From: DATFLS01 sp964413425
GTDB lineage: Bacteria > Fidelibacterota > JAANXI01
DNA: 59,877 bases
Direction of reading: 5' to 3'
Assembly: GCA_964413425.1 (NCBI GenBank)
Contig: CAYPST010000015.1
Coordinates: 1-59,877, forward strand
Shown here one piece after another: positions 41,948 through 50,797 of this stretch (positions are counted from its first letter, which is position 1; the number at the start of each line of letters is the position of its first letter). The notes under the pieces were generated by a model, which was given only the letters and a program-made list of their open reading frames with translations, had not been told where the DNA came from and did no database searches. The translations under genes were made by a program, and so were the position numbers.

Positions 41948-44900
41948 ATGAGTTATATCAGCGGAGTATCATCGGGATTTGATTGGGGGAATATTCTCGA
42001 ACAGCTGATGGAAATCGAACGGCAGCCGATCCTCAAGCTGGAGCAGCGGCAGCAGGAGCATCAGGCCAAAATTGAAGTCTGGCAGACCATCAATTCCCAG
42101 TTATCCGGTCTGGAGTCTGCTGCGGAGACTTTGCGGGGAGCGGATGCGTTTGATATGTTCTCTACCACGTTAACTTCTTCCACCAGTGTGGACGCTGCTG
42201 ATATCCTGGGAGTCACCACCGATGACACCGCCTCAGCCGGCACGTATGATATCGTGGTCAATCAGCGGGCGACCAGACAAAAGGTCTCCTCGCAGAGTTT
42301 TTCCGATACCGGTTCCGGGCTGGGGATCTCCGGGCAGTTTCTTATTAATGGCCAGGAGGTGTCTATTTCATCGTCGGATTCCCTGGTGAATGTACGGGAT
42401 GCTATTAATAACGCGAATGGGGGCGATGACCCCTCCGGAGTCACCGCGTCTATTATCGAGACCTCCGGGAACAATTACCGGCTGGTTCTCACCAGCGAGG
42501 ATACCGGCGCCGACGGAATGACACTGTTGGAGGCCAGTTCCGGCACCGTCTTGCAGGATCTGGGATTGGTCGACTCCACCACCACCCTGGCCTATAAAAC
42601 CAGTGATGGAGCAAAATCCGGCTCCTTCACAGATACCAACAGTACTATCGCAAGCGCGCTGGGGCTGAGCAACCCCCAGAGTGGAACGGTCACCATCGGT
42701 GGGGAGAACATTTCCATCGATCTGTCCTCGGATTCCCTGGTGGATATTGCCAATAAAATTGACGCAGCCGCGGGGATCTCTGCCTCGGTGGTTTCGGAGA
42801 CCAATGACGACGGCGACACGGTCTATCGGATTGATGTCTCCGGGTCTACTGATTTTGTGGATTCCAATAACGTCCTCCAGACCCTGGGATTCATCGAAAA
42901 CGGGTTTTCCGATGTAGAGGAAGTCCATGCCAGTGATGTGGCCAATACCGATTTAACAGGATCGGCTATCACCAGTGCCACCACCTTCGGCATGATAGAT
43001 ACCGGAGGCGGCGCCAATAATGTCACCAACGGAGATACTATCACCATCTCCGGGACTGACCATAACGGTAACAGTGTGTCGTCGACCTTTACCATCAGTG
43101 ATAAAAATACGGATACGGTTGGCGATCTTCTGACCGAAATCGAAACCGCCTTTGGCGGCGCTTCTGCTGTGGATGCCTATATCAGTGATGGCACGGACGG
43201 CTTTACTGAAGGGACTCTGGTGGTAAAAGACCTGCAGGCTGGCGAAAGCAGTATGGATGTGTCCATCACCACCAATAATGAAGGGGGCGGAACCCTGGAC
43301 TTCGGTACCCTGTCGGCCTCGACCGAAGGATATTCCATGCAGATTCGGGAGGGGCAGGATGCGTCCTTTACTGTGGATGGGGTCACCATGAGCCGATCAT
43401 CCAACACGATCGATGATGTTATTGAGGGCGTCACCCTGGATTTGTACAGCGCGGATCCTTCCACCACTGTGACCCTGGATATCGATCGCGATAATGAAGG
43501 GATTCAGGAATCTGTCCAGGGATTTATCGATGCCTATAATACTATCACAGGCACAATTAATAAGCAGTTTTCCTATACCGAGGAAGAAGGAACGGGCGGC
43601 ATTCTGTTTGGTGACGGAACCCTGCGTTCGGTGCAGTCCGATGTGCGTTCGGTGGTACTCCAGCAGATGGAAAATCTGGAAGAATATAGTTCCCTGGCTG
43701 GTATTGGTATTCATATTGATCAAACGGGTATGCTCAGTCTAAATGAAACCGAATTCACTGCTGCCCTGGAGGCGAATCCCGAAGCGGTTCAGAAAGTATT
43801 TTCCGGATTGGGCACCACCGATTCGGCCTATCTGGAATATGTGCGCCATACCAGCGAGACAGAACCCGGCACCTATGAAGTAGATATTACCCAGGTGGCT
43901 ACCCAGGCTTCTGTCACCGGGACCGCTGACTTGAGCGGCGGATTGAGCAGTCAGCAGTCCATCTCGGTGACCACCGACGGTGCTACCGCTGCGTTAACCT
44001 TTGATGCCGGGACAGATATTGATTCGATTGTCTCCGCACTCAATTCCGAGTTCGATACCAGTTATACGCAAACCCTCACGGAATCCACCACCCATACGGA
44101 CGCCTCTACCGGTGATGCTATCTCCGCCGGCACCACCTGGGACAATGTGGATGCGGGTGATGTGAGCAATGGGGATACCATCACCATTTCCGGAACTGGC
44201 CGGAACGGCAATTCTGTCTCCGTTGACTACACCATTAACGATAAAACCACGGATACCGTAGGCGACCTGTTAACGGCAATAGAAAATGCATTCGGCGACA
44301 ATGTGACTGCCACAGTCACTTCGGATGGGGAAATCCAGGTGAAGGACGACCGGGCAGGCGAGAGTGATCTCTCCATGGGCCTGACGTATAACGGGAGCGG
44401 ATCGTTGAGCTTCGGCACCATGGACGAAACCACCACCGGACGATACAAAATGGCGATGACGGCGTCTAAATCCGAAAATGATGAGCTGGTATTGACCTAC
44501 GATCGATATGGGAATAATAGTTTTTCGGTAACGGCCGACCCGGAATTTGGCATTACCGATGGGACATACAGCGGCCAGGATGTTGCCGGGACCATCAACG
44601 GGGAAGCGGCCACCGGCAGCGGACAGAGTCTGAAGGCGGATGAAGGCACCACCGCAGAGGGCCTGCGTATAAATTACACTGGTACCTCAACAGGAACGGT
44701 TGGAAATGTGACCGTATCTTTCGGGGTGGCCGAATCCATGTATCAGAAACTGGACGGGCTGATTGATCCTTATGACGGGTATGTCAGCAGTAAGATCGAT
44801 TCACTGCAGGATAGAGTCAGCGAATTTGATACCCAGATAGAAAAGAAAGAGGGCCAGGTTGAATTAAAACGGCAATATCTTTTCAACCAGTTTGTTTCCA

Positions 44901-44980
44901 TGGAAATGGCCATCAGCAGGATGCAGGCTGAAAGCAACTGGTTGAACAGTCAATTAGGGGGTTTGAGTCAATTCCTGTAA
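41948..44980 (+). CDS. fliD: Flagellar filament cap protein FliD (enlarged)
   Basis: FliD caps the filament and folds flagellin as it emerges. The N-terminal FliD domain starts YISGVSSGFDWGNILEQLME, and the C-terminal coil ends RMQAESNWLNSQLGGLSQFL. At 1010 aa it is about twice the usual size. The excess includes a repeated module of about 110 residues (encoded at about 42964-43325 and 44115-44443), both with NGDTITISGT, NGNSVS, TDTVGDLLT and AGES. ATG 41948 has AGGAGGAAT upstream. Confidence 0.95.
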   Translation: MSYISGVSSGFDWGNILEQLMEIERQPILKLEQRQQEHQAKIEVWQTINSQLSGLESAAETLRGADAFDMFSTTLTSSTSVDAADILGVTTDDTASAGTYDIVVNQRATRQKVSSQSFSDTGSGLGISGQFLINGQEVSISSSDSLVNVRDAINNANGGDDPSGVTASIIETSGNNYRLVLTSEDTGADGMTLLEASSGTVLQDLGLVDSTTTLAYKTSDGAKSGSFTDTNSTIASALGLSNPQSGTVTIGGENISIDLSSDSLVDIANKIDAAAGISASVVSETNDDGDTVYRIDVSGSTDFVDSNNVLQTLGFIENGFSDVEEVHASDVANTDLTGSAITSATTFGMIDTGGGANNVTNGDTITISGTDHNGNSVSSTFTISDKNTDTVGDLLTEIETAFGGASAVDAYISDGTDGFTEGTLVVKDLQAGESSMDVSITTNNEGGGTLDFGTLSASTEGYSMQIREGQDASFTVDGVTMSRSSNTIDDVIEGVTLDLYSADPSTTVTLDIDRDNEGIQESVQGFIDAYNTITGTINKQFSYTEEEGTGGILFGDGTLRSVQSDVRSVVLQQMENLEEYSSLAGIGIHIDQTGMLSLNETEFTAALEANPEAVQKVFSGLGTTDSAYLEYVRHTSETEPGTYEVDITQVATQASVTGTADLSGGLSSQQSISVTTDGATAALTFDAGTDIDSIVSALNSEFDTSYTQTLTESTTHTDASTGDAISAGTTWDNVDAGDVSNGDTITISGTGRNGNSVSVDYTINDKTTDTVGDLLTAIENAFGDNVTATVTSDGEIQVKDDRAGESDLSMGLTYNGSGSLSFGTMDETTTGRYKMAMTASKSENDELVLTYDRYGNNSFSVTADPEFGITDGTYSGQDVAGTINGEAATGSGQSLKADEGTTAEGLRINYTGTSTGTVGNVTVSFGVAESMYQKLDGLIDPYDGYVSSKIDSLQDRVSEFDTQIEKKEGQVELKRQYLFNQFVSMEMAISRMQAESNWLNSQLGGLSQFL

Positions 44981-44999
44981 TTTCTGACGGAGGAGTGTA

Positions 45000-45398
45000 A
45001 TGTATCAGCAAGTAGCACACTACAAGAAACAAGAGATCCAGACAGCCAGTCCCGGCAAATTGATTGTGATGCTCTATGACGGCGCCATTAAACAAATTGA
45101 TATTGCCATAGATGCCTATGAAGAGCAAAATTATGAGGGAAAAGTCCAGGCCATTTCCAGGTGCCGGGATATCATCCTGGAACTTATCGGTGCGTTGGAC
45201 TTTGAAAAAGGCGGAAAGATCGCTGAGAATCTGCAATCATTGTACGTATACATTCTGAATAGGCTCAAAGCGGCGGATATAGAAAGGAATCATCAGACAT
45301 TGGCGGAATCCCGAAGAATTCTGGTGGATCTCCGGGGAGCCTGGGACTCGATTGTCAAAAACCGGGAATCCGCCCGGGCATTAACCCAGACTGGATAA
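45000..45398 (+). CDS. fliS: Flagellin export chaperone FliS
   Basis: FliS binds the flagellin C-terminus in the cytoplasm. Family features: YKKQEIQTASPGKLIVMLYD near the N-terminus, AISRCRDIILELIGALDFEK and the C-terminal helix with LRGAWDSI. 132 aa is normal. In many bacteria FliS also takes part in the FliW-flagellin balance. It lies directly after fliD. Confidence 0.96.
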   Translation: MYQQVAHYKKQEIQTASPGKLIVMLYDGAIKQIDIAIDAYEEQNYEGKVQAISRCRDIILELIGALDFEKGGKIAENLQSLYVYILNRLKAADIERNHQTLAESRRILVDLRGAWDSIVKNRESARALTQTG

Positions 45399-45400
45399 TA

Positions 45401-45880
45401 ATGGCTATGAAAAATCCGTTTCATTCGAATACCCGCTGGGATGAATCCGAAGCCGTGCTTGATTTATATCAGGAAAAGGTATTACAATTCCAGAAATATT
45501 ACGACCTGTCGGTCTCCGAACGCACCGCCCTGGAGTCTCTGGATGTGAAGGAGTTGGTTTCCATCTTCCGCCAGAAAGAGACCGTGCAGCAGCAGATTAA
45601 TACCATTGATAAACAGGTGCATTCTATTCAGGAGGAGAATGGTTCCCTTCAGGGGACAATGGATGAGCACCAATCGTCAGAATTGGATGACGCGATCAAA
45701 CTGATGGTCCGGTTGCTGCAGCAAATTGTTGATTATGAAGAACAAAATAAACGCATTGCTTTGTCGCAGAAAGAGCATCTCCAGCAGGAACTCAGGGAGA
45801 TCGCGAGCGGCGACATGATGCTCAAGGGTTATTTCAGGCAAGATAGACCGAAGCCTCGATTTGTGGATCAGGCAAGATGA
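45401..45880 (+). CDS. FlgN/FliT-like flagellar chaperone
   Basis: A 159-aa helical protein with long coiled coils (FRQKETVQQQINTIDKQVHS, then LMVRLLQQIVDYEEQNKRIA) and a C-terminal GYFRQDRPKPRFVDQ motif. Its position after fliS suggests a FliT-like chaperone of FliD. FlgN-type function is also possible, but a clearer FlgN precedes flgK. It starts 2 bases after the fliS stop. Confidence 0.7.
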   Translation: MAMKNPFHSNTRWDESEAVLDLYQEKVLQFQKYYDLSVSERTALESLDVKELVSIFRQKETVQQQINTIDKQVHSIQEENGSLQGTMDEHQSSELDDAIKLMVRLLQQIVDYEEQNKRIALSQKEHLQQELREIASGDMMLKGYFRQDRPKPRFVDQAR

Positions 45881-45899
45881 ACTCATGAGTGAGGGAACT

Positions 45900-46424
45900 A
45901 TGAAGATCAGAGATTTATATCCGGGCTCCCCGTTGGATCGCAAGCGAATCGACCAGAATAATAATATCGATAACAGCAGTCAGGCCAGGAAATCGGAGCA
46001 GGCCAAGAAAGCATCATCCGGTGATCGGACCCAGATCTCGGAGGAAGCCAAACAACTCCAGCAGGCAGCGAAATTAATCGAGGAATCGGTTGAGCAGCTT
46101 AAAGCCCTGCCGGAGGTCCGTGCAGACGCCGTCCAGCGTGCCAGAGACCGGGTAGAATCCGGTTTCTATGATAATCCGGAGGTCCTGGACAGTATTGTGG
46201 AGATTCTCACTGAGCATATCAATGCAGACGGCCCGATTTCGGCTTCAGATGTGGCGACAGATATCATCGCCCACATTTCTCCCGAAACCAGCAATATGAC
46301 TCGGGTCGATCTGGAGGATGTCAAAAGAAATATCGAACAGAACCTCTATCAAGATGAAGTAGTCATCGATAAAGTCGCTCAACGCATCTTACGTTTTCTC
46401 CAGTCACTCCCGGAAAACGAGTAA
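45900..46424 (+). CDS. flgM: FlgM-like anti-sigma-28 factor
   Basis: Residues 45-110 resemble FlgM: DRTQISEEAKQLQQ, then VRADAVQRARDRVESGFYDN, the pattern of the sigma-28-binding helices. A further 65 residues form an extra helical segment, so at 174 aa it is nearly twice a typical FlgM. FlgM inhibits FliA until exported after hook completion. The start at ATG 45900 has GAGGGA at good spacing; upstream in-frame codons lie within the preceding gene. Assignment is from pattern, not a database search. Confidence 0.6.
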   Translation: MKIRDLYPGSPLDRKRIDQNNNIDNSSQARKSEQAKKASSGDRTQISEEAKQLQQAAKLIEESVEQLKALPEVRADAVQRARDRVESGFYDNPEVLDSIVEILTEHINADGPISASDVATDIIAHISPETSNMTRVDLEDVKRNIEQNLYQDEVVIDKVAQRILRFLQSLPENE

Positions 46425-46508
46425 TTCGTTCCATTGACGTACATAGTTTGGTGCATATATGTGGTGCTGATTCCCGTGCACCTGACAGGAGAACTAGAGG
46501 AGATGACG

Positions 46509-46586
46509 ATGGAAATCTGGCTGCAATTTGAGGCAAAAATGGCTAAACATCCTTCGAAATTAGTCGATATTAGACTACAACAGTAA
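46509..46586 (+). CDS. Possible 25-aa small ORF
   Basis: ATG 46509 follows GAGGAG at 6-base spacing (an alternative ATG at 46503 has no spacing). The peptide includes EIWLQFEAKMAKHPSKL. It overlaps the sigma-28 promoter of the next gene, and is preceded by a possible stem GGTGC/GCACC near 46472-46491. It may be a leader peptide or chance; no homolog is recognised. Confidence 0.3.
   Translation: MEIWLQFEAKMAKHPSKLVDIRLQQ
46544..46570 (+). promoter_or_regulatory. Sigma-28-type promoter of HTH gene
   Basis: TAAACATC, an 11-base spacer, then GTCGATAT. The TAAA-N15-GTCGATA skeleton is the same as in the flagellin promoter. The predicted start near 46577 is 25 bases before the ATG at 46602. Confidence 0.65.
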
Positions 46587-46601
46587 AAGTGGGTAGATAC
46601 T

Positions 46602-46802
46602 ATGGATAAGGAAATTTTAGACATTCGGGCAGCTGCTAATTTTCTGGGTATCAAGAAACGCACCATGTATAAGCTGGTGAATGAAGGGGAGATACCAGCC
46701 AAGAAAATTGGCGGACAATGGCGATTTTCCAAAACCCAACTCATCAGTCTGTTCGACAGGGGCAACGGGAGTGGTGAGTTCGACATGACCGATGACCAAT
46801 AA
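46602..46802 (+). CDS. Small helix-turn-helix DNA-binding protein
   Basis: A 66-aa excisionase/AlpA-type (HTH_17-like) winged helix protein: LDIRAAANFLGIKKRTMYKL, then IPAKKIGGQWRFSKTQL. The typical fold covers residues 4-55, with a short acidic tail. No phage genes are nearby, so a regulatory role is more likely than excision. It sits under a sigma-28-type promoter between the filament operon and HDOD/Che genes. Confidence 0.85.
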   Translation: MDKEILDIRAAANFLGIKKRTMYKLVNEGEIPAKKIGGQWRFSKTQLISLFDRGNGSGEFDMTDDQ

Positions 46803-46914
46803 GCGGTCGTCAGTCTGTGTTTGTATCATTGCCATAAACAGGCTTCTTCGGAGCAGGTATTACTCCCTGTTGGATCCGAATCTCTGGTAGTGGAAAAGCT
46901 TTGAGGACCTCACA

Positions 46915-47823
46915 GTGTTAACCAGGGCACAGAAAGAACTGATCGATGCCGAATTAGGGTATATTGAGAATATTCCCACGCTGCCGGATATCGCATTTCG
47001 AATTAATGAATTGGTCAATGATCCGGAAACGTCTATGCGTCAGCTGGAATCGGTAATTGAGATGGATCCGATGCTCTCTTCCGCGGTGTTGAAAGTCGTG
47101 AATTCATCCTTCTATGGAATGGCGCGGGAAATCAGTTCACTGCGGCTGGCCCTGGTGATCCTCGGCATCAGGGAGATTAAGAATTTGGTGCTGTCCCTCA
47201 CGGTCTTGCAGGCGTTCAAAAATTTTAACATCACACACTCGTTTGATTACCGGCAATTCTGGCTGCATTCGGCGGTGACCGGTCAGATAGCAAAATCCTT
47301 GGCGAACAAATTGCACCTGAAATTCGAGGGCGCGGAATTTGTGGGCGGCTTAATCCATGACATCGGGAAAATTGTCATGTTCGAATACGACACCGAAACG
47401 TATTCGTCCCTTCTGGATGCCGGGGTGGAATCCACTCCCCCGTTGTGGATCCATGAAGAAGATCACTATGGATTCCATCACGGACATGTCGGTGGCTGGC
47501 TGGCCGGACTCTGGCGACTACCCAGGCGGCTGGTGGCCTCCGTACTGTTTCACATCGAACCTGACAGGAGCCCGCATTACCAGCAGCTGGTGGGCATTGT
47601 CAGCCTGGCAAATGCGCTTGCACATCGGCTTGAACAGGATTCCCATGGGAACAACTATGTGGAGGTCATCCCAAAACATCCGGCAACAGACGTGTTGATG
47701 AATCATACTTCCGGCCTGGAAACGATTGACTGGGAACAGTTTTCGAATGATTTACAATCTGATCTGGAGAGGGCGTGGGAATTTGTGCGTCTTTCACAAC
47801 AGAGTTTCTGGCAAACTGTCTGA
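46915..47823 (+). CDS. HDOD domain signalling protein
   Basis: A 302-aa protein dominated by an HDOD domain (about residues 17-215): IPTLPDIAFRINELVNDPET, SSAVLKVVNSSFYGM, LRLALVILGIREIKNLVLSL and FVGGLIHDIGKIVMFEYD. HDOD proteins lack the full catalytic HD set and act as scaffolds in regulation, often of motility and c-di-GMP signalling. Probable start GTG 46915, with GAGGAC upstream. Next to cheY, cheZ and HD-GYP. Confidence 0.9.
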   Translation: MLTRAQKELIDAELGYIENIPTLPDIAFRINELVNDPETSMRQLESVIEMDPMLSSAVLKVVNSSFYGMAREISSLRLALVILGIREIKNLVLSLTVLQAFKNFNITHSFDYRQFWLHSAVTGQIAKSLANKLHLKFEGAEFVGGLIHDIGKIVMFEYDTETYSSLLDAGVESTPPLWIHEEDHYGFHHGHVGGWLAGLWRLPRRLVASVLFHIEPDRSPHYQQLVGIVSLANALAHRLEQDSHGNNYVEVIPKHPATDVLMNHTSGLETIDWEQFSNDLQSDLERAWEFVRLSQQSFWQTV

Positions 47824-47874
47824 GGCACGACACATCACGATAATAATCGGAGATGGATAACGGAGAGGGGGCAC

Positions 47875-48237
47875 ATGAAAATCCTGATTGTTGAAGATTC
47901 TCCTACCATGCGGCGTATTGTGAAAAATACCCTGAAACGTATTGGTTACTCTGAATTTGAAGAAGCGGAAAACGGATTATCGGCCCTGACCAAGCTGGCG
48001 GATTCCTCCATCGATTTTATCATAACCGATTGGAATATGCCGGAAATGAACGGCCTGGATTTTATTCAACGGATCAAGAGTAATACGGATTATTCGGAAA
48101 TTCCCATCCTGATGGTAACCGCCCGAAGTGTGGAGCAGGATGTTTTGACGGCTCTGGAAGCCGGAGCCGCCAGTTATATCATCAAACCGTTTACCCCTCA
48201 GGTCATGCGTGAAAAAATTAATGAGATTTTGAACTAA
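47875..48237 (+). CDS. cheY: Chemotaxis response regulator CheY
   Basis: A 120-aa receiver: acidic ED near residue 7, phospho-acceptor D52 (FIITDWNMPEMNG), T in MVTARS and the K in YIIKPFTP. The DWNMP motif is typical of CheY. Phospho-CheY binds FliM to change motor rotation. It is followed 9 bases later by cheZ. GGAGAGGGGGC precedes the start. Confidence 0.93.
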   Translation: MKILIVEDSPTMRRIVKNTLKRIGYSEFEEAENGLSALTKLADSSIDFIITDWNMPEMNGLDFIQRIKSNTDYSEIPILMVTARSVEQDVLTALEAGAASYIIKPFTPQVMREKINEILN

Positions 48238-48246
48238 AGGGTCCCC

Positions 48247-48834
48247 ATGGCGTCGCAATTGGAGAACAAAAAACAACTGCCGGCAAATGTGCTGAAAGAT
48301 ATTGTCAAATTGGTGAAATCCGTAGACACTATGATCCAGAGCTTCAATTCCATTCGAAAACCGATCAAAGAGTCCTCCAATTCCGTGCCCAAAGCCAATC
48401 AACAGCTCGATAAGGTCACCAGGGAAACTGAGAAGGCGGCCAATCGCATGCTGGATTTGGTGGAAGGCATCACCGATAAGGAGATCGAAACCCTCTCGAT
48501 CGTCGGGGATCTGTTAGAGAGTTCTGAAAACTTAACTGAAGAGGAGAGCTCTAAACTGCAAAAAGTCCGGCAGAACGCAGAAAACGTCCAGAATGATACA
48601 TTTCTGATTATGGATTCCCTGCAATTTCAGGATATCACGACCCAGCAGATTCATCACGCCAGCAGCATTCTGGATGCCATTGAAAACGAAATGCATTCCT
48701 TGCTGCAGGTAATGGGCGAGGCTTTGGAGGTGGGGGATAAACTTGATCGGCAATTTGATCCCAATGCCTCTATGGAAGACAGCAGGAGCCGACAACGAAA
48801 TATTGATGATTTGATTAAGTCGGTAAAATCGTAA
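48247..48834 (+). CDS. cheZ: CheY-P phosphatase CheZ
   Basis: A long helical-hairpin protein of 195 aa. The central P-x-A-x-x-x-L-DKVTRETEKAANRMLDLVE pattern and the catalytic motif LQFQDITTQQI are visible, with D129 and Q133 corresponding to the active-site Asp and Gln of E. coli CheZ. The C-terminal CheY-binding helix is plausible (RNIDDLIKSV). Adjacent cheY supports the call. Confidence 0.9.
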   Translation: MASQLENKKQLPANVLKDIVKLVKSVDTMIQSFNSIRKPIKESSNSVPKANQQLDKVTRETEKAANRMLDLVEGITDKEIETLSIVGDLLESSENLTEEESSKLQKVRQNAENVQNDTFLIMDSLQFQDITTQQIHHASSILDAIENEMHSLLQVMGEALEVGDKLDRQFDPNASMEDSRSRQRNIDDLIKSVKS

Positions 48835-48849
48835 TTAGAGTGAATCCCT

Positions 48850-49887
48850 ATGCCGTATCTTCCAATTGAAAACATCCGCCCGGGCAGCTACCTCGGGCAT
48901 ACGATTTATGATGACAGCGGGATGGCCATTATACAAAAAGGCGACGAACTGACCCAACCGGTCTTACACTATCTGGCGAATTTTGGTTTCAAGCGACTCT
49001 ACATACATACTGAGGAAGATAAGCCGGTAGAATATCAGGATGTGATCCCGGCAAAGATAAAACGACATGCGATAGAAATATTAGGTGAAACTTTCCAACG
49101 GATACGTGAAGAACAAGGGTGGATCCCCTCGCAGCAGGAGACGCAAAAGATAGAGGAGCTGGTCGAGGAGATTCTCCAACATCTGTATACTCAAAAATAC
49201 CTCGTCGCCGATCTGCTGAGCATAAAATGCACGCATCGGTATATGCTTGAACATTCCCTCAATGTTGGAGTGCTCAGCGCCATCATTGGAAAAAACTATC
49301 AATTCCCTCCTTCCCAGGTTCGTGCAATTCTCATGGCAGGCCTGTTTCACGACGTCGGCAAACTTTTTATCGGCGAGGAGATTCTCAATAAACCGGATTA
49401 TCTGGACTCCACAGAGGCGGAAGAAATGAGAAAACATCCTGAATATGGGTACCGGATACTGATAAACCGGTTTCGTACTGCTCCGTCAATCGCCATGGGA
49501 AGCCTGGCTCATCATGAGCGATGGAATGGCACGGGATATCCCCGGAAACTGCAGGGAAGCAATATTCCTCTGTACGGCCGGATTATCGCTGCCCTCGATG
49601 TGTTCGACGCCATGACGTCGGACCGGGTCTATCGGCGGAGTTTACCTCATGCAGGGGTGCTGGCATACCTGAAACGATTTGCCGGGAGCTATTTCGATCC
49701 AGCAGTGGTTGCGGTGATTGAGGGGTCGATCTATCCTTATCCGACCGGCAGTATTGTGCGACTTTCGACTCGTGAAAACGCCGTCGTGGTCGAGAATAAT
49801 CCCGAGGCGACGTATTCGCCGGTTGTGCAGGTGATTCATCCTGAATTGAAATCCGGGAAGGTGTATAACCTGCAGCATGAACACTAG
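48850..49887 (+). CDS. HD-GYP domain c-di-GMP phosphodiesterase
   Basis: A 345-aa protein with an N-terminal DUF3391-like region (about residues 1-100) and an HD-GYP domain (about 125-320). Catalytic motifs: LEHSLNVGVLSAIIG, MAGLFHDVGK, KHPEYGYRIL and HHERWNGTGYP. It should hydrolyse c-di-GMP, which controls motility and stator or motor behaviour. It lies between cheZ and the second motAB. Confidence 0.93.
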   Translation: MPYLPIENIRPGSYLGHTIYDDSGMAIIQKGDELTQPVLHYLANFGFKRLYIHTEEDKPVEYQDVIPAKIKRHAIEILGETFQRIREEQGWIPSQQETQKIEELVEEILQHLYTQKYLVADLLSIKCTHRYMLEHSLNVGVLSAIIGKNYQFPPSQVRAILMAGLFHDVGKLFIGEEILNKPDYLDSTEAEEMRKHPEYGYRILINRFRTAPSIAMGSLAHHERWNGTGYPRKLQGSNIPLYGRIIAALDVFDAMTSDRVYRRSLPHAGVLAYLKRFAGSYFDPAVVAVIEGSIYPYPTGSIVRLSTRENAVVVENNPEATYSPVVQVIHPELKSGKVYNLQHEH

Positions 49888-49940
49888 GGAATCAGCATGG
49901 AGCCTACTTTCCCCAATAACCTGAAAGAGACCGAAGCATC

Positions 49941-50762
49941 ATGAATATTGCAACCATTATCGGAATACTACTGGGAGTTGGCTTAACATCGGGTGCAATC
50001 TTTCACGAAGCCGGCACCTTCGCCTATTTTATTAATATCTCCGGGTTAGTGATCGTCTTTGGTGGTACAGCAGCTGCCACCCTGGTCAGTTATCCCATCA
50101 ATGATGTGTTTAACGTCTTGCGAGTGGGATTTATCGTCCTGAAAAAAGAACCGGCAAAATTGCATGATTATCTGGGACAGATTCTGCAACTGGTGCGCAT
50201 CGCACGGAAGAAAGGCACGCTGTTCCTGGAACAGGAACTTTCAAATATATCGAATCTGTTTCTGCGGGATGCGGTGCAGATGCTGGTGGACGGATACTCA
50301 GTGGACGAAATCACGGAAATCCTGGATGAACGCATTCAGTATAAACAGGAACGAGAATTTATGGAAGCGGAAATTTTTCAGACCATGGGAAAATTTTCGC
50401 CCGCCTTCGGGATGATCGGGACACTCATCGGGTTGATCCTTCTGCTGGTGAACATGAATGCCGCCGGTATGGATGCAATAGGACCTGGTATGGCGGTGGC
50501 ACTCATTACCACATTTTACGGTGTGATCTTTGCAAACCTCATTTTCAAACCGTTTGCCGTGAAATTGCAACGACGCACCCGAGAACAAACTATTATGATG
50601 CGTATGGTCAAAGAGAGTATTCTCATGATCGCAGAACAGTGGCATCCCACGAAGGTAGAGGATTACCTGAATTCATTCCTGAAACCCGGTGAACGACAAA
50701 TCCCGGACCGCAAAGAATTTCAGGAGGAACGCGGCGAATACATGCATCGGGCGACAGCCTGA
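49941..50762 (+). CDS. motA: Flagellar motor stator protein MotA (second copy)
   Basis: A 273-aa MotA homolog: MNIATIIGILLGVGLTSGAI, four hydrophobic segments and KFSPAFGMIGTLIGLILLL. It is clearly a separate paralog of the first MotA (3747-4550), not a recent duplicate. It lies upstream of a second motB. Two stator sets suggest either different coupling ions or use under different loads. Confidence 0.93.
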   Translation: MNIATIIGILLGVGLTSGAIFHEAGTFAYFINISGLVIVFGGTAAATLVSYPINDVFNVLRVGFIVLKKEPAKLHDYLGQILQLVRIARKKGTLFLEQELSNISNLFLRDAVQMLVDGYSVDEITEILDERIQYKQEREFMEAEIFQTMGKFSPAFGMIGTLIGLILLLVNMNAAGMDAIGPGMAVALITTFYGVIFANLIFKPFAVKLQRRTREQTIMMRMVKESILMIAEQWHPTKVEDYLNSFLKPGERQIPDRKEFQEERGEYMHRATA

Positions 50763-50797
50763 GTTGCGACAACTCCCTGGAGAAGGATTCAGATAGG

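Noticed and set aside
46602..46802. Phage excisionase
   Set aside because: Fold fits, but no integrase or phage genes nearby and a flagellar-type promoter precedes it.
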